NCBI GenBank assembly: GCA_020638675.1
Contig: JACKID010000001.1
Location: 3,026,470-3,090,469 of the forward strand
DNA: 64,000 bases
From: Planctomycetota bacterium
Lineage (GTDB): Bacteria; Planctomycetota; UBA8742; UBA2392
Reading direction: 5' to 3'
Every line of letters begins with the position of its first letter. Within the stretch, counting starts at the first letter, position 1. The position numbers were made by a program, and so were the translations under genes. The notes under the pieces were generated by a model. It saw only the letters and a program-made list of their open reading frames with translations, was not told the origin of the DNA and made no database searches. Positions 1 to 6,910 of this stretch are shown here, piece by piece.

Positions 1-132
1 GAGACACTGTTCAACAAGGACGTCCTGATCTTTTTCGAAGAACAGGGCTTCTCGAAGGAAGAGATGGCCGAAAAGCTCGGCGTCAGCCGCGCCACGCTGT
101 ACCGCATGTACGCGCGCGCCGGCTTGAACTAG
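1..132 (+). CDS. Fis-type helix-turn-helix protein, C-terminal fragment
   Basis: This is the last 43 codons of a gene that begins outside the window. The visible peptide contains a short helix followed by KEEMAEKLGVSRATLYRMYA, a helix-turn-helix of the kind that ends Fis-family and sigma-54-dependent activators or NtrC-like regulators. The rest of the protein is not visible, so its class cannot be fixed. A strong hairpin terminator follows the stop codon and closes this unit. The presence of sigma-54-like promoters elsewhere in the window makes an NtrC-type regulator plausible, but that is an inference only. Confidence 0.7.
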   Translation, partial: ETLFNKDVLIFFEEQGFSKEEMAEKLGVSRATLYRMYARAGLN

Positions 133-146
133 ATCGTTTAGACCTC

Positions 147-177
147 AAGGGCGGGGGCCGATGCGCCCCCGCCCTTT
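147..177 (+). terminator. Intrinsic terminator after the HTH gene
   Basis: A perfect 12-bp stem (AAGGGCGGGGGC and its complement) encloses a 6-nt loop and ends in TTT. It separates the HTH gene from the sulfur-carrier operon. Confidence 0.8.
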
Positions 178-256
178 GCGTTCCCCCACTGGAACGGGCT
201 TGCCTCGTTGCTATTCTCCCGCCCTCACGGGCCACACAGTATCCAGGGACATTGCC

Positions 257-532
257 ATGGCGAATCTGATCCGTATTCCCACGCCGCTTCGCAACCTGAC
301 GGGCAACGCGGCCGAGGTAACCGTCGAAGCGGCGACAGTGGGCGAAGCGCTCAACGCACTGGAAGCCGCGCACAACGGCATCAAGGCCCGCATCTGCGAC
401 GAGGAAGGCAACGTGCGCCGTTTCGTCAACGTGTTCCTGAACGACGAAGACATCCGTTTCATGGAAAACCTGGCCACGCCCCTCAAGGACGGCGACCACC
501 TCTCGATCGTCCCCGCCATCGCCGGCGGCTAG
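257..532 (+). CDS. MoaD/ThiS-family sulfur carrier protein
   Basis: The 91-residue product is a small ubiquitin-fold sulfur carrier. It ends in Gly-Gly (VPAIAGG), the C-terminus that is adenylated and thiocarboxylated in MoaD, ThiS and CysO. The GDxLSIVPAIAGG ending is typical of the family. I chose the ATG at 257 (MANLIRIPTP) because the family fold begins there; an open frame extends further upstream across the terminator. The homoserine dehydrogenase gene starts 9 nt after the stop, so the two are probably cotranscribed. That neighbourhood suggests a sulfur donor for cysteine or homocysteine synthesis rather than molybdopterin, but no moa or thi genes are visible to test this. Confidence 0.85.
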   Translation: MANLIRIPTPLRNLTGNAAEVTVEAATVGEALNALEAAHNGIKARICDEEGNVRRFVNVFLNDEDIRFMENLATPLKDGDHLSIVPAIAGG

Positions 533-541
533 GAGCGGCCG

Positions 542-1891
542 GTGCCCGACGACGCCAAAATGCGCACGGTTAAACTTGGCATGCTCGGCTGCGGCGTGGT
601 CGGCGGCGGGCTTGTGAAGCTGCTCGCCAAGCACCGCGACGACTTCCGTGCCAACGGCTTCGACCTGAAGCTCACGCACCTCGCCGTGCGCGACGTCAGG
701 AAGGACCGCGGCGTTGATCTCAGCGGCGTCGAAGTCACCGACGATCCCATGAAGGTCGCGAACGACCGCGGCATCGACCTGCTGGTCGAGGTCATGGGCG
801 GCAACACCCTCGCCGTCGAGGCGGGCTGCGCGGCGCTTGTCCGCGGCATCCCGCTGGTGAGCGCCAACAAGTCCGCGCTCGCCCGCAGCATGGGCCGCTA
901 CGCCGAGGCCGCGAAACAGGGCGGCACGGGGATCTGCTTCGAGTCGGCTGCCGCCGCCCACATCCCGATCATCGAAGTGCTCGACCGCTCGCTGGCGTGT
1001 GAAGAGCTGTCCGTCATTAAGGGCGTGATCAACGGCAGCACCAACTACATCCTCACGTTCATGGAGCGCGCGGGATGCGAGTACGAGGACGCGCTCAAAG
1101 ACGCCGCCGCCAAGGGTTTCACGGAAGCCGACCCGACTCTCGACGTCGAAGGCATCGACGCGGCCGAGAAGCTGACGCTGCTCGCCTTCAAGGCGTTCGG
1201 CGCGTACGTGCCGCCCGATCAGGTCCATACCGAGGGCGTCACCAAGATCGGGCAGGTGGACGTGCTGCTGGCGACCGCGCTGGACCATCGCATCAAGCTG
1301 GTCGCGGCCGCGCGGCGCGGCGAGGATGGTCTCAGCCTTCGCGTCCACCCGGCGCTGGTTCACCGCGGCGAGCTGCTGGCCGACGTGGACAGCGAGTTCA
1401 ACGCGATCATCCTCGAGGGCCCCGGCTTCAAGGAACTGACGTTCCTGGGCAAGGGCGCCGGCGAGTTGCCGACGGCCAGCGCCGTGCTCAATGACATCGT
1501 GAAGATGATCCGCCAGCCGGACACGAGCACGCTGCCCGGCTTCAAGCGCACGGGCGGTGATGTGCAGCTTGCCGACACGCGCAGCCTGAAACTGTGCTAC
1601 TTTCTGCGCCTCGCCGTTGAGCCGGCGCACGTGGACGGCGTGCTCTCCGCGCTGAAAGGCCTTGGGCTGGTGGTTTTGAGCCACGCGCAGGTGTCGCACG
1701 GGGGCAGGAATTTCCTCGGCGTGATTTCGGACGTGATCGAAGAAAGCCGTATGATGACCGCGCTTTCGGAGATCGCTAGAGTTGCTGGTGTAACCCAAAC
1801 GCCGGGGCTGATCCGCCTCGACAAGGACAACTACCGTGACATCGTCGAGCGTGAACAAAGTACGTATTTCGGTTCCAGCCTCGAGCGCTAA
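542..1891 (+). CDS. hom: Homoserine dehydrogenase
   Basis: The 449-residue enzyme reduces aspartate semialdehyde to homoserine in the threonine/methionine pathway. The N-terminal NAD(P)-binding loop GMLGCGVVGGG lies near residues 13-23. The central catalytic domain contains KGVINGSTNYIL and GFTEADPTLDVEG, hallmarks of the family. The C-terminal part (about residues 355-430, LKLCYFLRLAVEP) is an ACT domain, suggesting feedback control by an amino acid. The GTG start at 542 is preceded by GGAG overlapping the upstream stop codon; an ATG at 560 is the alternative. It is the middle gene of the MoaD-hom-thrB operon and overlaps thrB by 56 nt. Confidence 0.95.
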   Translation: MPDDAKMRTVKLGMLGCGVVGGGLVKLLAKHRDDFRANGFDLKLTHLAVRDVRKDRGVDLSGVEVTDDPMKVANDRGIDLLVEVMGGNTLAVEAGCAALVRGIPLVSANKSALARSMGRYAEAAKQGGTGICFESAAAAHIPIIEVLDRSLACEELSVIKGVINGSTNYILTFMERAGCEYEDALKDAAAKGFTEADPTLDVEGIDAAEKLTLLAFKAFGAYVPPDQVHTEGVTKIGQVDVLLATALDHRIKLVAAARRGEDGLSLRVHPALVHRGELLADVDSEFNAIILEGPGFKELTFLGKGAGELPTASAVLNDIVKMIRQPDTSTLPGFKRTGGDVQLADTRSLKLCYFLRLAVEPAHVDGVLSALKGLGLVVLSHAQVSHGGRNFLGVISDVIEESRMMTALSEIARVAGVTQTPGLIRLDKDNYRDIVEREQSTYFGSSLER

Positions 1892-2834
1892 CCTCGGCCC
1901 GGGATTTGACGTCCTGGCGCTGGCGCTGAACGTCCGGCTGGAAGCAACCGCCGAATGGTCCAAAGAGCAGGTCAACCTCAAGGATTACGACGACCCGCTC
2001 GACTGGTGGCGCAAGGCGGTCGAGCCCAACTGCAACTACGGCGGCACGCTGCTTGACTTCAGCATCGAGCATTCCGGCGAGCCCAACTTGCTGGCGACCG
2101 CGTTCGTGAAAGCCATCCTGCGCGGTGGGCCCGAGTACCATTTGCCGAGAGAGTTGAAAGCCAAGATCAAGAGCGACATCCCCATCGCCCAGGGCATGGG
2201 CAGCAGCGCCGCCGCAACCGTCGCCGGCGCCGCACTGGCCGAGATGTGGCGCAAGGGAACGGCCGTGAAGGACGACGTCTTCGCCGACGCCAACGAAATC
2301 GAAGGCCACCCGGACAACGCCGCCGCGGCAACCTACGGCGGGCTGCAGGCCGTGCTGGAAATGGACGGCGAGGCGCGCGCGACGCCACTGAAGATGCACG
2401 AAGATCTGCGGGTTGCGCTGGCGGTACCGAACCAGACGCTGAAGGAAAGCACCGGCGCCACGCGCATCTGGCTTCCGGAAAAGCTCAATCGCAAGGAAGC
2501 GGTCAGCAACCAGCGTGCGCTCCTGACGCTGCTGTACGGGCTGAAGACCGGCCAGAAAAATGCGATTGCCGCCGGCTTCGACGACCGGCTGCACGTGCCG
2601 CACCGCAAGGCAATGATCGCGGGCTTCGACGATATCGTGACGGCCGCAATCGAGGCGGGCGCCTACGGCGTCACGATCAGCGGCGCGGGCGGCGCCATGA
2701 TTGCACTGGGCAGAGGCGACATGAAGCCCGTCGCCGACGCCATGAAGGAAGCTTACGAGCGCCACGGCATGGAAGCCCAGGCGCTCGCACCGGAGATCGA
2801 CAAGCGGGGCCTGATCGTCGAGGAAGTCAGCTAG
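1836..2834 (+). CDS. thrB: Homoserine kinase (GHMP family)
   Basis: The product phosphorylates homoserine, the step after hom toward threonine. Residues 12-30 (VPASSANLGPGFDVLALAL) form the GHMP N-terminal signature, and PIAQGMGSSAAA near residue 112 is the glycine/serine-rich ATP-binding loop. Near the C-terminus GAYGVTISGAGGAMIAL matches GHMP motif 3. The GTG at 1836 lies inside hom, giving a 56-nt overlap; a second GTG at 1851 would still overlap. This implies translational coupling. The length of about 330 residues is normal. Confidence 0.93.
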   Translation: MTSSSVNKVRISVPASSANLGPGFDVLALALNVRLEATAEWSKEQVNLKDYDDPLDWWRKAVEPNCNYGGTLLDFSIEHSGEPNLLATAFVKAILRGGPEYHLPRELKAKIKSDIPIAQGMGSSAAATVAGAALAEMWRKGTAVKDDVFADANEIEGHPDNAAAATYGGLQAVLEMDGEARATPLKMHEDLRVALAVPNQTLKESTGATRIWLPEKLNRKEAVSNQRALLTLLYGLKTGQKNAIAAGFDDRLHVPHRKAMIAGFDDIVTAAIEAGAYGVTISGAGGAMIALGRGDMKPVADAMKEAYERHGMEAQALAPEIDKRGLIVEEVS

Positions 2835-2845
2835 CCGCCCTGCAG

Positions 2846-3484
2846 TCAGGCGTGACGCATCGGCACGAACGATACCGCCCCGAGTACTTCTTCAACGAGG
2901 GTGCCGTCGGCGCCGCGGGTCACCCGCATCATCTGCTGGCCATTTGCCGCACCCACAGGCAGCACCAGCCGGCCGCCATCGGCCAGTTGACGCGTCAACA
3001 CTGCCGGCACCTCCAACGGGGCAGCGGCCGAGATGATGCACGGGAACGGCGCATGCTCCGGCCAGCCCTGATAGCCATCTCCCACTTTCAGCGTTGCGTT
3101 CGTTACGCCTGCGCGTGACAGGTTCAGCGCGGCCTGTGCGGACAACGCTTCATCCAACTCGATGCTGTAGACGTGCGCCGCCAGCTGCGCCAGCACGGCG
3201 GTCTGGTAGCCGCAGCCGGTGCCGATCTCAAGCACGCAGTCTTGCGGCCCGACTTGCAGCAGCTCGGTCATCCAGGCAACGATGTATGGTTGGCTGATGG
3301 TCTGGCCATGCCCGATGGAGAGTGGGCGATCTTCGTACGCCGCCGGCTGGTTGCGCGCATCGACGAATTCATGGCGACGCACGCTGCGCATGGCGGCCAG
3401 GACGCGCAGGTCGCGCACGCCGCGCGCGACAATCTGGCGCTGGACCATGCGTTCACGAAGGTTGTCGAAATCGGCGCGGCTCAC
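2846..3484 (-). CDS. pcm: Protein-L-isoaspartate O-methyltransferase
   Basis: This repair methyltransferase methylates isoaspartyl residues in aged proteins using SAM. The segment ending in SIGHGQTISQPYIVAWMTEL is the family signature, and VLEIGTGCGYQTAVLAQLA is the SAM-binding motif I. I chose the GTG at 3484 because it overlaps the stop codon of the upstream thioredoxin-like gene (GTGA), indicating coupling; the open frame extends about 30 codons further with no family similarity. The protein is 212 residues, the usual size. It is last in its minus-strand unit and converges on thrB. Confidence 0.93.
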   Translation of the reverse strand: MSRADFDNLRERMVQRQIVARGVRDLRVLAAMRSVRRHEFVDARNQPAAYEDRPLSIGHGQTISQPYIVAWMTELLQVGPQDCVLEIGTGCGYQTAVLAQLAAHVYSIELDEALSAQAALNLSRAGVTNATLKVGDGYQGWPEHAPFPCIISAAAPLEVPAVLTRQLADGGRLVLPVGAANGQQMMRVTRGADGTLVEEVLGAVSFVPMRHA

Positions 3485-4488
3485 TCCAGGTCCGACTTGA
3501 TCTTGCTCGCCATCTTGCCGGCCACTTCGCCCGCCTTCATGCCTTCCTGCTGCTTGGCGAACTGGCTCAGGCACTTCATGTAGTTCTCTGCGTCCGTCTT
3601 GCCTTCCTTGTCGATCAGCTTGTCGAGCAGCTCAAACGCCGACAGCTCTTTCTTGATCTCTTTGTCTTTCTTGAATTCCTTCAGCATCGCCTTGGCGTCG
3701 TCGCCGACCTTGTGGCCTTTGAACTCTTCCTCCAGCAACTCCAGCGTCGCCTTGGCCAGGTCGTAGCGTTTCTCTTCTTTCCACTTGGTGATGCGCTCGT
3801 TGCGCGTGTCGGCGATCCACATCGCCTTCTTCACGATCAACTCCGCGTCGGACTTTTCTTCTTCGGTGAGTTCTTCGCCCAGGCGTTTTTCGGCGTCGTT
3901 GAGCGCCTTGCCGAATTCGCGCTTTGCGAAGTTCTTGGCCGACATCTCCAGCTTGTCGGCGACCACGTCCTTGCCCAGGTTCGGGTAGACGATCTTCGCC
4001 ATCTCGGCTTCCAGCACGGCTTTCCAGCTGTCGTCCTGCCCGTAGTACGCGACCTTGCCGTCCTTGCCGACGACGGTCGTGCGGAACGTCTTGCCGTCCT
4101 TGTAGCCGAAGAAGTCGTTCGCGTCGTCGTAGAAGCCGCCCGTGCAGATGGGGAACGTGTAGCCGGCCGTGCGTGCAATGATGTCAACCTGCGGGAACTT
4201 CTCGAAGTCGAGGCGGTGGATGGTCCAGATGTACAGCCCGAGGCCCTTCCACTTGTCCCAGTACTTCTGGATGTCCGGCAGCCCCTGCTTGGTGCCATCG
4301 CGGATGTGCCATTCATAGATGAGGATGACGCCGCCTTCGCAGTCCTTGAGCTCGCGGGCGAACTCCGGCGGGTTCACGATGTTGCCGCCCGCCTTGAACT
4401 TGGGTGCATCCTGGCCGACTTTCAACGCATCCGCGTGAAGGCAGCCCGCGCAAACCAGCAGGGCGGCAATGGCGATCCGGTACAGCAT
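3481..4488 (-). CDS. Secreted thioredoxin-fold protein with lost active-site cysteines
   Basis: The 335-residue protein starts with a signal peptide (LYRIAIAALLVCAGCLHA); the Cys may also serve as a lipobox. A TlpA/AhpC-like thioredoxin domain spans about residues 23-165, followed by a charged helical tail. Alignment by eye with the next two upstream genes puts RDGTKQGLP where the paralogue has HCGPCLKSMP, so both redox cysteines are gone. It may bind rather than reduce a partner. The start is supported by AGGAGG 7 nt upstream. Its stop overlaps the pcm start. It is the third of three tandem paralogues reading leftward. Confidence 0.8.
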   Translation of the reverse strand: MLYRIAIAALLVCAGCLHADALKVGQDAPKFKAGGNIVNPPEFARELKDCEGGVILIYEWHIRDGTKQGLPDIQKYWDKWKGLGLYIWTIHRLDFEKFPQVDIIARTAGYTFPICTGGFYDDANDFFGYKDGKTFRTTVVGKDGKVAYYGQDDSWKAVLEAEMAKIVYPNLGKDVVADKLEMSAKNFAKREFGKALNDAEKRLGEELTEEEKSDAELIVKKAMWIADTRNERITKWKEEKRYDLAKATLELLEEEFKGHKVGDDAKAMLKEFKKDKEIKKELSAFELLDKLIDKEGKTDAENYMKCLSQFAKQQEGMKAGEVAGKMASKIKSDLE

Positions 4489-4552
4489 GGTTCGTCCTCC
4501 TGAATACGCAGGTTATTCGTGCACCCCGCATGTTTCACGGACAAACCGCAAA

Positions 4553-4588
4553 CAGAACGACCCGGCCTTTCCGGGCCGGGCCGTTCTG
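4553..4588 (-). terminator. Terminator after the CGPC thioredoxin-like gene
   Basis: An inverted repeat with arms of about 15 bp and a single mismatched pair, rich in GGCC, lies just past the stop of the gene at 4603-5613, in the gap before the next paralogue. Confidence 0.65.
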
Positions 4589-4602
4589 TGGTTCGGCTAT
4601 GT

Positions 4603-5613
4603 CTAGCCTTCCCGCCCTTCGTCGCTGCCGATCGCGCCCAGCATCTGCTGCGCGTCGCCGGCGGCCGCGGTGCCTTCGTACTTCCGGATGAAGCCTTCGA
4701 GGTTCGCCTTCTTCGCGTCGTCGGACTTGGCCTTGTCATTGGCCTCAAGCGTCTTGGCGAGCGCATCCCAGGCCTTCAGCTCGTTCTTGACGTCCTTGTC
4801 CTTCTTCAGTTCTTTCAGGTCTTCCTTGGCCTTGTCGGCCACTTCCATGCCCTTGAACTCCTTGCCGCTGAGCTCTTCCAGCGCGGCCACGGTTTCGTGG
4901 TAGCGGCGCGCGGCCTTGGTGTCCTCAACGCGCTTCAGCAGCTTCTCGATCACCGCGTCGACGCGCCCGATGATGTAATCGGCATCCGCGACAACCGCTT
5001 CGTTGTCGGCCGACTTTTCCTTGGCCTTGGTGGCCTCTTCGCGGGCGCCCGCGTAGTCCTTGGCGCTGAACGCGGTGGCGGCCTTCTCAAGGCCCGGGGC
5101 GACGTCGTTCTTGCCGAGCCCGAGGTACTTGATCTTCTCGATCTCGGTCTCGATCGCCGCGCCGTAGCCGCTGTGGCCCTCGAACACGACCTTGCCGTCC
5201 ACGCCGATCACGTAGGCGTACGGGATGGTCCCCACGCCGGGGAAGCCGCCCATGTTGCCCTCGAGAACCTGCGGGAACGTCAGCCCCTTGCTGCTGTACA
5301 CCTTCTGGATGTCGGCTTCGCTGCTGTTCTGGCGCTCGCTCATGAACACGTGCAGCCCCTTGCCTTCGTACTTGTTCCAGAGCGCCTGTACTTCCGGCAT
5401 GCTCTTGAGGCACGGGCCGCAATGCGTGCCCCACAGCTTCACGAGAATCACCTCGCCCTTGCAGTCTTCAAAGCTGGTCTTTCCGTCCGCGGGCGGGTTG
5501 ATGAACCGCGTCGCGCTGAAGCTCGGGCAGTCCTGCCCGGTGAGTGATCCCCCGGCGAACAACGCCGGCGCCAGCGCACAGGCCAGCACTGCGATCATAA
5601 TTGTCTTGCTCAT
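4603..5613 (-). CDS. Secreted thioredoxin-like protein with CGPC active site
   Basis: The 336-residue protein has a signal peptide (SKTIMIAVLACALAPALFAGG) and a TlpA-like thioredoxin domain whose motif WGTHCGPCLKSMP carries an intact CxxC. A lysine-rich helical domain fills the second half (repeated ELKKDKDVKNELKAW-type segments) and is shared with the neighbouring paralogues. The start at 5613 is preceded by TTGGAG; an in-frame upstream start at 5667 lacks such a site. It probably acts outside the cytoplasm as a thiol-disulfide oxidoreductase or peroxidase-like enzyme. Terminators flank it, so the three paralogues may be transcribed partly separately. Confidence 0.85.
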   Translation of the reverse strand: MSKTIMIAVLACALAPALFAGGSLTGQDCPSFSATRFINPPADGKTSFEDCKGEVILVKLWGTHCGPCLKSMPEVQALWNKYEGKGLHVFMSERQNSSEADIQKVYSSKGLTFPQVLEGNMGGFPGVGTIPYAYVIGVDGKVVFEGHSGYGAAIETEIEKIKYLGLGKNDVAPGLEKAATAFSAKDYAGAREEATKAKEKSADNEAVVADADYIIGRVDAVIEKLLKRVEDTKAARRYHETVAALEELSGKEFKGMEVADKAKEDLKELKKDKDVKNELKAWDALAKTLEANDKAKSDDAKKANLEGFIRKYEGTAAAGDAQQMLGAIGSDEGREG

Positions 5614-5672
5614 GGTTGGCTCCAATCGTCTTGCACCTTGGTTTGAGTTCAGATGCCGGAGCCGCAAACGAA

Positions 5673-5698
5673 CACGGCCCGGCAGGCGCCGGGCCGTG
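5673..5698 (-). terminator. Terminator after the UGPC thioredoxin-like gene
   Basis: A perfect 11-bp GC-rich stem (CACGGCCCGGC and its complement) with a 4-nt loop lies about 30 nt past the stop codon at 5726. Confidence 0.7.
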
Positions 5699-5725
5699 AT
5701 TCACAGTTGTAGGTCCCGATCGCCC

Positions 5726-6721
5726 TTATTCGTGCGAGAGCTGGTCAGCCAGCGCCTTTGCTTCGTCGGCGGCGGCCGTGCCCTCGTACTTCTCGGCAAA
5801 CTTGATCAGGTTCTTGTACTTGTCACCTTCGCTCTTGGCCTTCTCGTTGGCGTCGAGCGTCTTCTGCAGCTGGTCCCAGGCCTTGAGCTCATTCTTGACG
5901 TCCTTGTCTTTCTTGAGCTCCTTCAACTCTTCGGCCGCGTGCTCCGCCTCCTCTGTACCCTTGTAGCCCTTGCCTGAGAGTTCCTCGAGCATGGCGACGG
6001 CTTCGTGGTAGCGGCGCTTGGACTTCGCGTCGTCGATCCTGGTGCGCAGCCCGGTCATCCGAGCGTCCACGCGGTTGATGATGAACTCAGCGTCGGCGAG
6101 GGCGGCTTCGTTTTCAGCCTCCTTCTCCTTGACCTTGAGCGCCTCATCCTTGGCGCCGGCGTAATCGCCGGTGGCGAACTTGGTGGCCGCCTTCACGCAC
6201 TCCGGCGCGACCTCAAGCTTGCCGAGACCCGGATACTTGATCCGCTCGAGCTGCTGGACGCACACGGCGCCATAGCCCTCACGACCCTGCCAGACGACCT
6301 TGCCGTCCGGCCCGACCACGAAGGCGTACGGAAGACCGTTCCCGCCTTTGTAGCCGTTGAAGTCGCAGGAGTTACGGATCGCAATCGGGAACGTCAGTCC
6401 CTTTTCCGCCGCGTACTTCTTCAGGTCGTCTTCGGTGCCCCCCTGGCTTTCCACCAGGAAGACATGCAGACCCCGATCCTTATTATTTTTCCAAAGAGCT
6501 TCTACGGAAGGCAACGCCTTCACGCAGGGTCCTCAGCGTGTACCCCAGTATTTGATGAGTACAACTTCGCCGGCACACTGCTCGAGCGTGATGGCGTCCG
6601 GCTGGTTCACGCAGACGGTCGCCTTGAACTCCGGCGCGTCCTGTCCGACCTGGTTATCCTGGGCGAACAGCGCCGGGGCCAACGCGAGCATCGCGATCAG
6701 CAGCCCCTTTTTGATATGCAT
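5726..6721 (-). CDS. Putative selenoprotein: thioredoxin-like with UGPC active site
   Basis: Two open segments in one frame, 6721-6536 and 6532-5726, are separated by a single TGA at 6533-6535. Read through, the product is 331 residues: signal peptide (HIKKGLLIAMLALAPALFAQ), then KYWGTR-TGA-GPCVKALPSVEALW. The adjacent paralogue has KLWGTHCGPCLKSMPEVQALW, so the TGA sits exactly on the first cysteine of CxxC and predicts Sec63. A hairpin with a GU-starting loop begins within 10 nt of the TGA. The downstream part keeps full similarity to the paralogue without frameshift. The ATG is preceded by GGGAG. A pseudogene is the alternative, but a nonsense mutation at this precise codon is unlikely. 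No sel genes are in the window. Confidence 0.82.
6503..6526 (-). promoter_or_regulatory. Candidate bacterial SECIS hairpin
   Basis: In the mRNA sense, the sequence after the TGA forms a 6-bp stem GAAGGC-GUU-GCCUUC. The loop G lies 18 nt after the TGA. Below it a single unpaired U is followed by four more pairs (UGCG with CGUA). A short upper stem, a loop that starts with GU, and a bulged U match the known features of the Escherichia coli fdhF SECIS. The hairpin lies within coding sequence, as bacterial SECIS elements do. Confidence 0.7.
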
Positions 6722-6910
6722 GGCATCTCCCGTATTGCATTGTTTGCACGCCCGTTAGGGCCTGCACTACAGTAGTAGAGAAACAGGATACGTACTTACG
6801 CCCTTTCTTTCCTATATAAAGTGTCACTGTGAAACCCCATGCCGTTACTCGGGTTGCACAGACCAGACGCTTTCGGTTTCTGCCTAAGTGCTTGCACAGA
6901 TTGACCTTAA

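Noticed and set aside
83..1981. 632-codon open frame antisense to hom
   Set aside because: It mirrors the strongly supported hom gene, has a composition typical of antisense shadows in GC-rich DNA (His, Arg, Ala, Val rich) and no recognisable domain.
6524..6535. Ordinary nonsense mutation making the UGPC gene a pseudogene
   Set aside because: The TGA is at the one codon where Sec replaces Cys, there are no other lesions, and a SECIS-like hairpin follows; kept as the less likely alternative.
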